Part shown: positions 23,820 to 32,204 of the stretch, piece after piece
Numbering within the stretch: position 1 is the stretch's first letter
Layout of the letters: every line of letters begins with the position of its first letter
From: Calothrix sp. HK-06
Lineage (GTDB): Bacteria > Cyanobacteriota > Cyanobacteriia > Cyanobacteriales > Nostocaceae
Assembly: GCF_001904745.1 (NCBI RefSeq)
Contig: NZ_MRCD01000101.1
Span: forward strand, 1 to 32,476
Direction: 5' to 3'
DNA: 32,476 nucleotides
Made by a program: the position numbers and the translations under genes
Notes under the pieces: generated by a model
The model's input: only the letters and a program-made list of their open reading frames with translations
Database searches by the model: none
Told to the model about the DNA's origin: nothing

Positions 23820-24357
23820 TCAAGTTGTGCTGACTTCATGGTATAGTCCGTCTTTTTCATCAAATCGCCAACCACGTTTTACACTGTATTTGTCCCTTGT
23901 CCATGATTCAAACGAGCGGGGCGCTAAGGGTTGTACGTTTTTCAGTCAGTGTTGCAACGGTAGTACTAAGTCTAAAAGCCAGTTTTTTCTCGTCGTGGGG
24001 TTCGATCTTAATTGGTTGAGAATTGTATGGTTGAGAGTAACTTGACCTGCGAGATTTCGATGCATTTATACTACTTTGCATCACTAACAGCGCACCCTCG
24101 AACTTTGTCAGTTGATTAGCAACTGCTTCAAGTTTATTTTCTAATGCAGTCAACCTAGTTTCTTGTTGGGGGTTGGCGCCATCGTTGATACTTTGTTTGA
24201 GGCGCCAGAAATCTTCCTCTAATTCGTACAAACGTTTTTCTACACTTCCGGATACACCAGGCACGTCACCCAAGATATGATTTAACCCCTGTATTACGAG
24301 GTCGGTAGCAGTAGTATCAAGTTCAGCTGCTTTTGCTCTCAGCGCGTCTGCGTCCAT
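23820..24357 (-). pseudogene. RHH coiled-coil gene, frameshifted (copy B1)
   Basis: From the ATG at 24357 the frame gives an RHH helix pair (LRAKAAELDTTATDLVIQGL, then NHILGDVPG), a coiled coil and DEKKLAFRLSTTVATLTEKR, then stops at 23908. The next frame continues with FESWTRDKYSVKRGWRFDEK and DGLYHEVSTT, stopping at 23820. This matches the C-terminus of the related gene at 28444 (FLSWSKNRDPSEYSWKYNVK, DNLYHSLK). Removing one C from a CCCC run near 23919 joins the two frames. The RHH beta-strand also appears missing, because upstream codons in frame do not resemble it. The gene is therefore probably inactive or truncated, unless the break is a sequencing error. Confidence 0.7.
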
Positions 24358-24400
24358 GTTTGGGCAGTTTGAAGTTGATAGATTCCCTCTCGAATGAGTG

Positions 24401-24446
24401 CCATATACACCTGGTTATATACCCTGTGTAGATTTTAGGATATATT
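24401..24446. promoter_or_regulatory. Divergent promoter region, RHH gene and recombinase
   Basis: About 110 bp separate the RHH start (24357) and the recombinase ATG (24469). Near-palindromic GGTTATATACC (24413-24423) and flanking ATATACAC and TGTGTAG resemble the GGTATA-type operators of the other RHH genes. The assignment is tentative. Confidence 0.3.
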
Positions 24447-24468
24447 GCGTGTTTACTCTCACCCACAC

Positions 24469-25500
24469 ATGGGAGAATTAGTATTTAGAATCTCAGTTCC
24501 AGATAAAAAAGTGCGCGAAACGTTTTCTAGTAGGGGTACAAATGACCTTCAACTTTTTGAACCAGTGCCAGCTAATTTGCATCCAGCACTGGTATATTTG
24601 AATGGGTTGAGCGAAGGTTCTCGACCAACAATGCATCACGCCCTTGATGCAATCGCCGGATTGTTAACCGATAAGAAATGTTCGGCGATGACTTTGGATT
24701 GGAGCAAGTTACGATATCCCCATACGGTGGCAGTGCGGAGTGAGTTGAAAAAGCAATTTGCACCGGCGACGGCGAAGAAAATGTTGTGTGCTTTACGCCG
24801 GGTGTTGAAGGAAGCTTACAAGTTGGGGTTGATGAGTCTTGAGGATTATGTACGCGCGACAACATTAGAACCAATTGATATGCCGACCACCAAACCTAGA
24901 GGTCGTGCCTTGAGTCTTGAAGAAATTGCCACATTAATGGATGAAGTTTTAGGAGAAAAAAGCTGTGCCATTGATGTACGGGATGCGGCGTTGATTGCGA
25001 TTTTACGGGGTAGCGGGCTGAGACGCAATGAGGTTATAAACCTTAAAGTCAAAGATTTTGAAAAAAGTACTGGCGCCTTGGAGATACAATTTGGTAAAAG
25101 AGGGTCATACAGAAAAGTTTATTTGCCATCCGACGCAATTAGTTTGGTTGAAGCTTGGCTTGATGTGCGAGGAAGAAAACCGGGACCACTAATATGTCAT
25201 GTTAGAAAAGGGGGAATAGTTGAGCTGCGTCCCCTGTCCCCAGATGCGGTGTTGAAAATATTGAGAAGTCGGGGTAATAGGGCTGGTCTATCTCAGTTTT
25301 CTCCCCACGACTTTCGCCGTACTTTTTGTTCCGACCTTTTGGATGCTGGGGTTGATATTGCCACAGTCCAAAAACTTGCGGGTCATTCTTCTCCTGCGGT
25401 GACATCTAAATATGATAGAAGGGAAGAAGAAACTAAGCGCAAAGCTGTGCAGAAGTTGTCGATTCCCCTACGGCGCTCTATAGATAACCCAAAATCATAA
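24469..25500 (+). CDS. Tyrosine recombinase / integrase, XerC/D-like
   Basis: A 343-residue protein from ATG 24469 (a TTG at 24445 would add eight residues). It has an N-terminal SAM-like core-binding region (LVYLNGLSEGSRPTMHHALD) and a catalytic domain with the full active site. Numbered from the TTG: Arg193 in GSGLRRNEV, Lys near 218 in FGKRGSYRKV, HDFRR with His288 and Arg291, GHSS with His314, and Tyr323 in SKYDRR. Such enzymes resolve plasmid multimers or integrate elements. It lies upstream of the iteron/ParA module and beside a frameshifted RHH gene. One GGCGCC within it suggests a backbone gene. No att site was recognised; an 8+1+8 palindrome lies 92 bp downstream. Confidence 0.9.
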   Translation: MGELVFRISVPDKKVRETFSSRGTNDLQLFEPVPANLHPALVYLNGLSEGSRPTMHHALDAIAGLLTDKKCSAMTLDWSKLRYPHTVAVRSELKKQFAPATAKKMLCALRRVLKEAYKLGLMSLEDYVRATTLEPIDMPTTKPRGRALSLEEIATLMDEVLGEKSCAIDVRDAALIAILRGSGLRRNEVINLKVKDFEKSTGALEIQFGKRGSYRKVYLPSDAISLVEAWLDVRGRKPGPLICHVRKGGIVELRPLSPDAVLKILRSRGNRAGLSQFSPHDFRRTFCSDLLDAGVDIATVQKLAGHSSPAVTSKYDRREEETKRKAVQKLSIPLRRSIDNPKS

Positions 25501-25591
25501 GTCAGCGTTTCTCAGGTTTGCGTGTCGCAGCCACCTTCGGTAAGTTTGTACTGACTTTCATGCATGAATTGTTGTACAAATACTATGGCAC

Positions 25592-25608
25592 CAACAAGTT
25601 ACTTGTTG
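25592..25608. repeat. CAACAAGT-T-ACTTGTTG palindrome
   Basis: A perfect 17-base palindrome with 8-bp arms around one base lies between the recombinase and the iteron array. Its size suits a protein-binding or recombination core site, but nothing ties it to a specific protein. Confidence 0.4.
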
Positions 25609-25728
25609 AATGTCGAGTGGAGCGACTGTTATGTCAGCCGCGATATTCGCTTTTCAGATTGAAGATACGCCGCTACTACCAATAAATTCCATACCACCTA
25701 TACATTCAAAGTAATATTACATTTGCTC

Positions 25729-26065
25729 GGCGCCACCATTTAGGCTTATTTGCTGCATTACATCTTTGCTGCATGATGTCTTGGTTACATTACTTATTTG
25801 TTGTACCATCATTCAATGTAATTATATTGTTGCATTACATCTTTGTTGCATTTGATAACTTGCTTGTTGCTCCAGATTGAAATGCCCGACAATGCAACTG
25901 CCCGTACACTAGGCGGCGCCACCATTTCAATTATTTGTTGTATTACTTATTTGTTGCATAATGTCTTGGTTGCATTACATCTTTATTGCATGATGTCTTG
26001 ATATCATGATGTATTAATTTCATTACTACTTTGTTGTATTATGTTGTTGTTGCATTACATCATGT
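25729..26065. repeat. Iteron array, putative centromere upstream of parA
   Basis: About a dozen degenerate copies of TTTGTTGCATTACAT (variants TTGCTGCATTACATC, TTGTTGCATAATGTC, TTGCATGATGTCTTG) fill this stretch. Two blocks begin with the same GGCGCCACCATTT (25729 and 25915), showing an approximately 186-bp duplication. The array stops just before the ParA-like start codon, where type Ib partition systems commonly carry centromere and operator repeats. The natural ligand would be the RHH protein encoded after ParA. Confidence 0.65.
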
Positions 26066-26073
26066 ATTAAATA

Positions 26074-26886
26074 GTGCTAACAATAACTGCTGCATCATTA
26101 GCCGGAGGGCAGGGCAAGACAACGAGTTGTTTCTTCTTGGGCTTGGCTTTAGCTCGTTTGGGCTACAAAGTCTTAATGGTTGATGCCGACCCCCAGTCAA
26201 GTTTAACTTTTTACCTAGGACACGAAGTTGAACCCAACCAACCAACCCTGCTTGAAGTCCTCAAAAAACAAGTAACTGTACTTGATGGCATTTATGAATC
26301 GAGTTATTCCAACCTGTGGATAATTCCCAGCGATGATGGACTCGAAGTTGTTCAGGAATTTTTGTCGGCTACCGCAATGGGTGAACTGACATTATCAAGG
26401 CGATTAAAACAAGTGAAAGACTTGTTTGACGTTTGTATTATTGATTCTCCACCGCAACGAACACAAATTTGCTTAACAGCAGTCGTCGCTGCTGACGAAT
26501 TATTGATTCCCGCTGAAGCTTCTTCCAAAGGATTACATTCATTGGTACGTACACTGCAATTAGTAGAAGAACTAAAATCGGTCGATGCTTTTGTCGGTTC
26601 TCTCTTAGGGATAATTCCTTTCCGCGATAAATGGGTGGGACGTACTCAAGCCAAGCGGAGTAAAACCAGTATCTCTGATATGAAGGAAGTAGCGGTTGAT
26701 GCATTCATCGTCCCTTCCATACTGGAAAGCGAACGCTACAAACAAGCTATAGATAATGGCAAAACTCTTGAAGAATTGGGATATCCCGATTTGGAATTAC
26801 CGTTTGTAAAAATTATTGAGGTATTGAAGACAAAATGGCTATCGAAGATTCCGCAAAGCGAAGTGACGCGAACAGTCGGTTGTTAA
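26074..26886 (+). CDS. parA: ParA-like partition ATPase
   Basis: A 270-residue Walker-type ATPase from a GTG start (an in-frame TAA lies two codons upstream, so no earlier start exists). ASLAGGQGKTTS (7-18) is the deviant Walker A, MVDADPQSS the A' motif and CIIDSPPQRT the Walker B. The signature lysine before GGxGKT is Ala10 here, so the usual MinD/ParA intermonomer lysine is missing. The length suits small type Ib ParAs without an N-terminal HTH. The gene overlaps the RHH gene by 52 bp and directly follows an iteron array, a standard partition cassette. It should pair with that RHH protein to position plasmid copies. The altered Walker A may change ATPase cycling. Confidence 0.85.
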   Translation: MLTITAASLAGGQGKTTSCFFLGLALARLGYKVLMVDADPQSSLTFYLGHEVEPNQPTLLEVLKKQVTVLDGIYESSYSNLWIIPSDDGLEVVQEFLSATAMGELTLSRRLKQVKDLFDVCIIDSPPQRTQICLTAVVAADELLIPAEASSKGLHSLVRTLQLVEELKSVDAFVGSLLGIIPFRDKWVGRTQAKRSKTSISDMKEVAVDAFIVPSILESERYKQAIDNGKTLEELGYPDLELPFVKIIEVLKTKWLSKIPQSEVTRTVGC

Positions 26887-27320
26887 AACAAAGGGCACGA
26901 GCCACCGTCCCGACTAGAGATACAAGGGTAATCAAAACACAACCAACCGAACATAGTAACGAATTCAACAGCACGCCACCTTCAGAAGAAGACTCGGCGC
27001 CACTAAAAGCTGAAACAGAAACAGCAACAGAAACGGCACCTTCCCCATTACCCAAAGAAAAAGTCGTAACGCAGAAGTCGAAACTAGCGACATTTACGTT
27101 ACGGGTTGACGACAAGGTGGACAAAGGGCTGAAATCACTATGCACTATTGAAAATATCAGCAAAGAAACTTTTCTCGAAGCTGCGTATTTGGTGTGCATG
27201 GAAAATGGGGACTTTAAGGAACAGGTATTATCCATAGCCACCGAGCGTAAACAAGAACGCCGGGAAGCGGGTATTCAACGTCGAGCTAAGGCGATGACTC
27301 GGTACTTGCAAGATGATTAA
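26835..27320 (+). CDS. ParB-like RHH centromere-binding partner
   Basis: A 161-residue protein. The N-terminal 70 residues are polar and disordered (Thr/Glu/Pro-rich, ETETATETAPSPLPKEK), as in ParG/ParR-type partners whose flexible tails stimulate ParA. Residues about 84-125 (LATFTLRVDDKVDKGLKSLC, then ISKETFLEAAYLV) form a ribbon-helix-helix domain. The C-terminus is basic (ERKQERREAGIQRRAKAM). It overlaps the ParA gene by 52 bp in another frame, so translation is coupled. It is expected to bind the iteron array upstream of parA. One GGCGCC lies within it. Confidence 0.7.
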   Translation: MAIEDSAKRSDANSRLLKQRARATVPTRDTRVIKTQPTEHSNEFNSTPPSEEDSAPLKAETETATETAPSPLPKEKVVTQKSKLATFTLRVDDKVDKGLKSLCTIENISKETFLEAAYLVCMENGDFKEQVLSIATERKQERREAGIQRRAKAMTRYLQDD

Positions 27321-27561
27321 AAGGTGGTGCCGCATTCAATAGTTTGAGTCAGTACGAATTGCCGAACAAGCAGCGAGTACAGATATCCCTGTGTCATCGC
27401 CATAATGTTTGCGCCAGTACAAAAAGGCTCAAAATCTTGGCAACACCGTACCCGTACCTGCATCTTTCTTCGCGCTCACGTTCATTGCTCTCCAGTACAG
27501 ACACGCTTTAAGAGTAAGGGAGGAACTGCACTAATTCCTGATACGCTGATATCAAGGCTAT

Positions 27562-27782
27562 TGTCAGTTAACAAATTATTTGTCGTCTTAACCAATTAAT
27601 GTCACTGGGCATCTAATGCCCAAAACAAGGTTTATCAAGGATTAGCCCGTTCAGTATATATAAACTTTATATTTAGTATTGTTACTCAAAAAAACCCTCT
27701 ATTGCTGGAATGTCTGCTACATCAACTCAAAATCGCGCACGACATTAATTTATTAGGACGACAAATGATTTGTTAACCGACA
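27562..27782. mobile_element. Mini-element with Tn7-like/CAST-type ends
   Basis: A 221-bp unit starts TGTCAG and ends CCGACA (TGT...ACA). Its 42-bp terminal inverted repeats match at 37 of 42 positions (27562-27603 and 27741-27782). Each arm holds two adjacent motifs: TTAACAAATTATTTGTCGTC, then one ending AATTAATGTC. From memory, the left end of the type V-K CAST of Scytonema hofmanni has the same order (GTGACAAATTATCTGTCGTC then GATTAATGTC), where TnsB binds. The 137-bp interior carries only a small hairpin (TGGGCAT/ATGCCCA). No transposase or target duplication is seen. It is therefore a decayed or non-autonomous element, possibly built from two left-type ends. Confidence 0.6.
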
Positions 27783-27914
27783 AATGGCAACAGAAGAAGA
27801 TTTAGAATGCAGGGGCTTGGTTCCTTGATTTGATTGAATGAAAGTAAACTCATGCATTTTCTCTTTATCGATGCACTATTTTTTTGATCTAGATGCTAAC
27901 TTTGCACTTTAAAT

Positions 27915-27942
27915 GGTATAGTTTGTATATACAAAGGTATAC
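27915..27942. promoter_or_regulatory. RHH operator, paralogue A'
   Basis: GGTATAG (27915-27921), a perfect 14-base palindrome TTTGTATATACAAA (27922-27935) and GGTATAC (27936-27942) abut the start codon at 27947. The arrangement parallels 22258-22287 upstream of the sister gene. Confidence 0.6.
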
Positions 27943-27946
27943 AGCT

Positions 27947-28402
27947 ATGAGAAAACAAACCAACTACAAATTGCCCGAAGAACTGATTGCCGCACTTCAG
28001 GAAAGAGCGGCTTTAGAGCGTACTTCGGCTACTGATTTGGTGATTGCCGCCCTCAAAAATTACCTGGATATAAATCCGGGAAAGGAAAATGAGCGTATAG
28101 CTATAAGTATACCAGAACTAGGAAGCGAAATAGCAAAAATAAAACAAAGATTGGATGAGATAGAGACTAACAAGCAGTTTCACTTTATGCCCAATTCGCC
28201 CCATTGGCAATCTAATGCTATAGATATTCGTATAGACAGTGATACAACTTCGGAAGTTGACTTAGTAAAAAACACTACTCTTATAGCAACTAAACTAAAA
28301 GAGCTTGGAGACGAAAATAAGAAATTACGCGAACGAGTATCGGCATTAGAGGCTTTGATTCCCGAATATAATTGCCAAGAATATATACCAGATATTAAGT
28401 AA
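27947..28402 (+). CDS. RHH coiled-coil DNA-binding protein, paralogue A'
   Basis: Starting at the ATG at 27947, the first 20 residues (MRKQTNYKLPEELIAALQER) differ from those of the 22254 gene at only two positions. ATDLVIAALKNYL completes the ribbon-helix-helix. A coiled coil (SEIAKIKQRLDEIETNKQ), NAIDIRIDSDTTSE and LRERVSALEALIPEYNCQ follow the same plan. The pair clearly arose by duplication and kept the same operator type. A leftward extension to 27893 reads through the operator and is rejected. Shared operators mean each protein may regulate both genes. Its function on the replicon is unknown. Confidence 0.72.
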   Translation: MRKQTNYKLPEELIAALQERAALERTSATDLVIAALKNYLDINPGKENERIAISIPELGSEIAKIKQRLDEIETNKQFHFMPNSPHWQSNAIDIRIDSDTTSEVDLVKNTTLIATKLKELGDENKKLRERVSALEALIPEYNCQEYIPDIK

Positions 28403-28443
28403 CTTAAAATACTCTATTTTGTATACCTACTTATATAAATATA

Positions 28444-28987
28444 TCATTTTAAAGAGTGGTATAGGTTATCTTTGACATTATATTTCCAGCTGTACTCGGA
28501 AGGGTCGCGGTTCTTGCTCCAAGACAAAAATTCCGATTGCATCATGTGTTCCCGGTTGCGGCGCAGGGTTTTAATGTCGATAACCAGGCGCCGTGCTAGA
28601 TTCTCTTCTGGAAATGGCAGTATTTGGGCGGGTGGTTGGTTGTGCGGGTATGGCGATTTGCTTCGGCGGTTGGGTGTTGAGGCATTAACTTTAACTGTAT
28701 CAATGCTTGGGTAAGTTGCTCGACCGATTGCTTCGAGTTTTTCTATCTGCTTCGAGTGTTCGGAAGAGAGGGTTTGTACAGTATCTAATAGATTGGCTAA
28801 TTCCTCTTCGTATAGATAATTGTCTGTACCATTGTCTACACTGGCGCCGAATCCAAAACGCATTGCAAACCTTCGATGACTAGCGCTCGAAGAGCGTGGT
28901 TTCGTTTTCTGCTGCAAAAGCTCGTGCTTCTTCTAGCAAGTCTTCCGGCAACTTGAAGTTAATTGAGATTCGATTGGTTTTCGCCAT
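28444..28987 (-). pseudogene. RHH coiled-coil gene, multiply frameshifted (copy B2)
   Basis: The ATG at 28987 opens an intact-looking RHH strand and first helix (MAKTNRISINFKLPEDLLEE, ARAFAAENETT), then stops at 28880. The second helix (ALVIEGLQCVLDSAPV) is in another frame and stops at 28846. The coiled coil and C-terminal domain (SVDNGTDNYLYEEELANLLD to DNLYHSLK) are in a third frame that is open from 28917. At least two shifts are therefore needed to restore a protein, and the last lies at a GGCGCC box (28843). It is the same family as the frameshifted gene at 24357. Whether any fragment is made is unknown. Confidence 0.7.
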
Positions 28988-29085
28988 GTCTGTACGCTGT
29001 CTGCACTCAATACAGATAGTTTACGATGAATACTTGCTTGCTGGATTGCGAGTGTGCAGTTAGATAATCTAAGTGCCTCTAACCC

Positions 29086-29250
29086 CTATTGTCTCGTTCC
29101 CTCCCCCTTTTGCGCTACCCCACTTAAACAAAGCTTATCAATCCTGTACCCCCAAACCCGCATTCCATCGTCGAGCCATAAATCTTGGTTATGGCAAGTA
29201 CAAATTTCCCCTTTGGTAGTAAAATAATGTCTTGTATATTCCTCAAGCAC
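29086..29250 (-). CDS. Small hypothetical protein, 54 residues
   Basis: A frame with a GTG start has AAGGGG seven bases upstream. It reads MLEEYTRHYFTTKGEICTCH, then NQDLWLDDGMRVWGYRIDKL and CLSGVAQKGEGTRQ. The composition (two Trp, several Gly, Asp, Tyr, three Cys) is more like a folded protein than a random frame, and beta-strand alternation is evident. No family is recognised. It may be a genuine small gene or the remnant of a longer one, since an in-frame stop lies just upstream. Confidence 0.45.
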   Translation of the reverse strand: MLEEYTRHYFTTKGEICTCHNQDLWLDDGMRVWGYRIDKLCLSGVAQKGEGTRQ

Positions 29251-29558
29251 CGCTACCCCTTATCTGTTAGAGAAGGCGGTTCGCTTCCGTTTCCTTCTAA
29301 ACTTTTCGTATGATAGCCGATAGCGAAACTGATATCAACAATTAAAAATGGTTTAAGTGGGTAAAGTGCGCCTTGCTTTTAATTGCTGTGTCATGGCTGC
29401 TGTCATTGTCTAGCTGTTGATGTATTATGACATTCCTTGAATCGTGATGTTACAAGCATTTGTGATTAAATCTGAGTCTAGATATAATTTGTAATACAAT
29501 CAAGAGCAATATCAATGATTTAATTAGCCGTCCCTCCAAATATGTATAAAATAATGCA
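29251..29558. other. Upstream region of GUN4 gene, no gene seen
   Basis: Nothing coding is supported. GTTTAAGTGGG (29351-29361) mirrors CCCACTTAAAC at 29119-29129, 11-bp arms that bracket most of the small gene. AT-rich DNA before 29559 (TATAAAAT near 29545) could supply a promoter for the large gene. Confidence 0.35.
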
Positions 29559-32204
29559 ATGAATGTCCCTGTTTCTCAGGATTATCAATATCAATTTGGT
29601 GGCAGTCTTCCTGCATTGGCGCCTACCTATGTTACACGTAAAGCTGATACAGACTTGTATGAGGCTTTGAAAGCTGGAGAGTTTTGTTTTGTTCTTAACT
29701 CTCGACAGATGGGAAAATCCAGCTTGCGTGTCCGTACAATGCAGAGGTTACAAGAGTCGGGAATTGCTTGTGTATCTATTGATTTGACAGGAATTGGCAC
29801 TTCAGGGCTAAGTGCTGAACAATGGTATGCGGGAATTGTTGATACTATTGCTGAGAGTTTAGATTTAGATGAGCAGTTTGATTTAGATGCATTATGGGAA
29901 GAGAATTCCCGATTTTCTGATGTGCAGATTTTTGGGAAATTTATTGACAAATTACTAAAATTAATTTCCACTCAAATTGTTATTTTTATTGATGAAATTG
30001 ATAGTACTCTCAGCTTAAATTTTCCGGTTGATGATTTCTTTGCTCTAATTCGTGCTTTCTTTAATCAAAGAGTTGATAATCCTGAATATCAACGCATTAC
30101 CTTTGTGCTTTTGGGTGTGGCTACTCCTTCCGAGTTAATTCAAGATAAAAAGCGCACTCCTTTTAATATTGGACAAGGAATTGAATTAACGGGATTTGAA
30201 TTTGACGAAGCTTTACCTTTAGCAACTGGATTTTCTGCCCAAACGAACAACCCTCAAGTGGTATTAAAAGCGATTTTAGACTGGACAGGGGGACAGCCGT
30301 TTTTGACTCAGAAAGTTTGTCAAATTGTCCGTCAAACTGAAACTGTAATTCCTACTGGAGAAGAAGCTACCTTTGTAGAGAATTTAGTTAGAAGTCGCGT
30401 AATTGAAAATTGGGAATATCAGGATGAACCGGAACATTTTAGAACAATTCGGGACAGGATTTTAAAAAGAGATGAGCAGAAAGCAGGATATTTATTAGAT
30501 TTATATCAACAAGTGTGGCACTCATCCGGGATTGATACTGATAATAGTACTGAACAAAGTGATTTACAGTTAGCGGGAATAGTTGTTAAAAAAGATAGCA
30601 AGTTAAAGGTTTATAATCTAATTTATCAAACCATTTTTGATAACATTTGGATTGAGAAAACTTTAGCCAGTTTGCGTCCTTATGCAGAAACTTTTCGTCA
30701 GTGGATATTAGCAGGAAAACAGGATGAGTCTAGGTTGTTGCGAGGAAATGCTTTAGCAGAAGCAGAAGCTTGGGCAAAGGATAAAAGTTTAGGTTATCAA
30801 GATTTAGAATTTTTAGCAGCTAGTCGTAAACGAGAACGAGAAGAGGAATTAGCAGAAACAGAGAGACAGGCAGAATTAGAAAGGGAAAGGAAAGAAAAAG
30901 AAGCTGCGGAAAAGGCTAGGATAATTGAAGCGGAAGCTAAACAAGAAGCTGAAAGGCAACTGGCGACTGCCAAGAAAAAAATGACTTTTGGAACAGTAGT
31001 TTTATTTATTACTTTAGGTCTTGCCAGCTTATCAGGAATAACCGCATTTATGGCGGCTCAAAATGCTGATAAAATGCAACAGAATATTGCGAAAATCAAA
31101 GAATTATCAGAGGTAGCGTCTAATCTTCAACAAATAAACCAAGTAAATGAAGCCAATCAATTTTTGAATATTGCCGGGTTAGTTTTGCAAGACAAGATTA
31201 AAAATCAAGAATTAAAAGAGTCTTTATTAGATAGTTCTCTGGTTTTAGGCTATGAATATTTAACTGATATAGAAAATGAGAAACCGATAAAAAATCAAGA
31301 GGAAAAATATAAAAAAGCTAAAGAAAACCTTAATAAGATTTTGAAAGATTTCAATTTATCAGAATTAGAAAATCAACTTGATAACAACAATTCTAGCGAT
31401 TTAGCTACTTTAGTTTATATTTACTATGTTAAAGGCAAATTACAAGAAAACTCAAATAAGGATTTGGCAAAAGCTGATTATAAAAAGGCATTCGATAAAT
31501 ATAAGCGTCTCGAAGCTCAGTTGAAATCTCCCCTTGAATTATTCAGTTTAGACCTAAATATTCTCTACAATGGTAATGCTGATATTGTTGCTGCACTTCA
31601 TCGGCGGATAGAAAAATTAGATAGCTCAAATTCTATTTATGCTCAATCTTTAAAGCAACATTATTTACATGAGCTAGACTATTTAATGGGGCAAAAAAGA
31701 TGGATAAAAGCAGATAGGAAAAATTGGCAGTTTATTTTCTATTCAGCCGGAAGAGAAGAGCAAGGCGATTTATTATATTTAGATGATATCAAAAACTTTC
31801 AATGTGAGGATTTGAAACAACTAGATAGCCTTTGGATAAAGAACTCTCAAGGGCATTTTGGTTACAGTGTCCAGAAAAAAATATATCTGAGTACAGGTAA
31901 CTCTTTAGATTTTAACTGGGAGAAGAGACAATGGAAAAAATGGAACGAGAACGGGTATAATAAATTTGCAGAAAGCGTAGGATGGAAAAAAGAAGGAGGG
32001 GAGTGGTGGAATAGTGAGGAATGGAAGAACCTAAGTGAGAATGGTGGTGAATGGGGGGGAGTGGTAGTGGATTGGATTAGATTGAGATTGGGAATTCTAC
32101 CGAGGATGCATATGGTAAGAGATTTTAAGGGGGAAGGGGAGAGTAGGGAGAAGGGAAGGAGTACTCCTCTCTTCTTGCAGAGACTTGTAGATTGTAGCAG
32201 ATAA
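29559..32204 (+). CDS. AAA-like ATPase with TM segment and C-terminal GUN4 domain
   Basis: An 881-residue protein. Residues 1-370 form an AAA_35-type STAND-like ATPase: [18 protein letters not shown], Walker [10 protein letters not shown] (47-55), Walker [10 protein letters not shown] (141-149) and a sensor strand [10 protein letters not shown] charged coiled coil (about 415-470) leads to one transmembrane segment (about 475-500) and a helical region. Residues about 700-830 form a GUN4 domain: [44 protein letters not shown] and [14 protein letters not shown]4 domains bind porphyrins in chlorophyll synthesis, but fused forms look like sensors. The last 50 residues (from about 832) do not look like a domain, so the frame may read past an older end. 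No strong ribosome binding site is seen. Only one GGCGCC occurs, at the 5' end. Confidence 0.87.
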   Translation: MNVPVSQDYQYQFGGSLPALAPTYVTRKADTDLYEALKAGEFCFVLNSRQMGKSSLRVRTMQRLQESGIACVSIDLTGIGTSGLSAEQWYAGIVDTIAESLDLDEQFDLDALWEENSRFSDVQIFGKFIDKLLKLISTQIVIFIDEIDSTLSLNFPVDDFFALIRAFFNQRVDNPEYQRITFVLLGVATPSELIQDKKRTPFNIGQGIELTGFEFDEALPLATGFSAQTNNPQVVLKAILDWTGGQPFLTQKVCQIVRQTETVIPTGEEATFVENLVRSRVIENWEYQDEPEHFRTIRDRILKRDEQKAGYLLDLYQQVWHSSGIDTDNSTEQSDLQLAGIVVKKDSKLKVYNLIYQTIFDNIWIEKTLASLRPYAETFRQWILAGKQDESRLLRGNALAEAEAWAKDKSLGYQDLEFLAASRKREREEELAETERQAELERERKEKEAAEKARIIEAEAKQEAERQLATAKKKMTFGTVVLFITLGLASLSGITAFMAAQNADKMQQNIAKIKELSEVASNLQQINQVNEANQFLNIAGLVLQDKIKNQELKESLLDSSLVLGYEYLTDIENEKPIKNQEEKYKKAKENLNKILKDFNLSELENQLDNNNSSDLATLVYIYYVKGKLQENSNKDLAKADYKKAFDKYKRLEAQLKSPLELFSLDLNILYNGNADIVAALHRRIEKLDSSNSIYAQSLKQHYLHELDYLMGQKRWIKADRKNWQFIFYSAGREEQGDLLYLDDIKNFQCEDLKQLDSLWIKNSQGHFGYSVQKKIYLSTGNSLDFNWEKRQWKKWNENGYNKFAESVGWKKEGGEWWNSEEWKNLSENGGEWGGVVVDWIRLRLGILPRMHMVRDFKGEGESREKGRSTPLFLQRLVDCSR

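Larger units (their letters stand above)
1035..29624. repeat. Dispersed GGCGCC palindrome (about 48 copies)
   Basis: By eye I count about 48 GGCGCC hexamers, in genes of both orientations and between genes. Examples begin at 1035, 1087, 6723, 9769, 14483, 17388, 19721, 24174, 25729, 25915, 26997, 28843 and 29619. About two would be expected by chance if GC is near 40%. None was seen in 1-1034, 2333-5617, 5649-6722, 21470-24173 or 29625-32476. This resembles the behaviour of HIP1 (GCGATCGC) in other cyanobacteria, but with a different word; I saw no HIP1 octamer. Confidence 0.75.

Noticed and set aside
23758-24045. 95-codon plus-strand frame
   Set aside because: It is antisense to the frameshifted RHH gene, whose C-terminal motifs are recognisable on the minus strand.
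27405-27599. 64-codon frame ahead of the mini-element
   Set aside because: It ends inside the transposon-like terminal repeat and has a composition without domain features.
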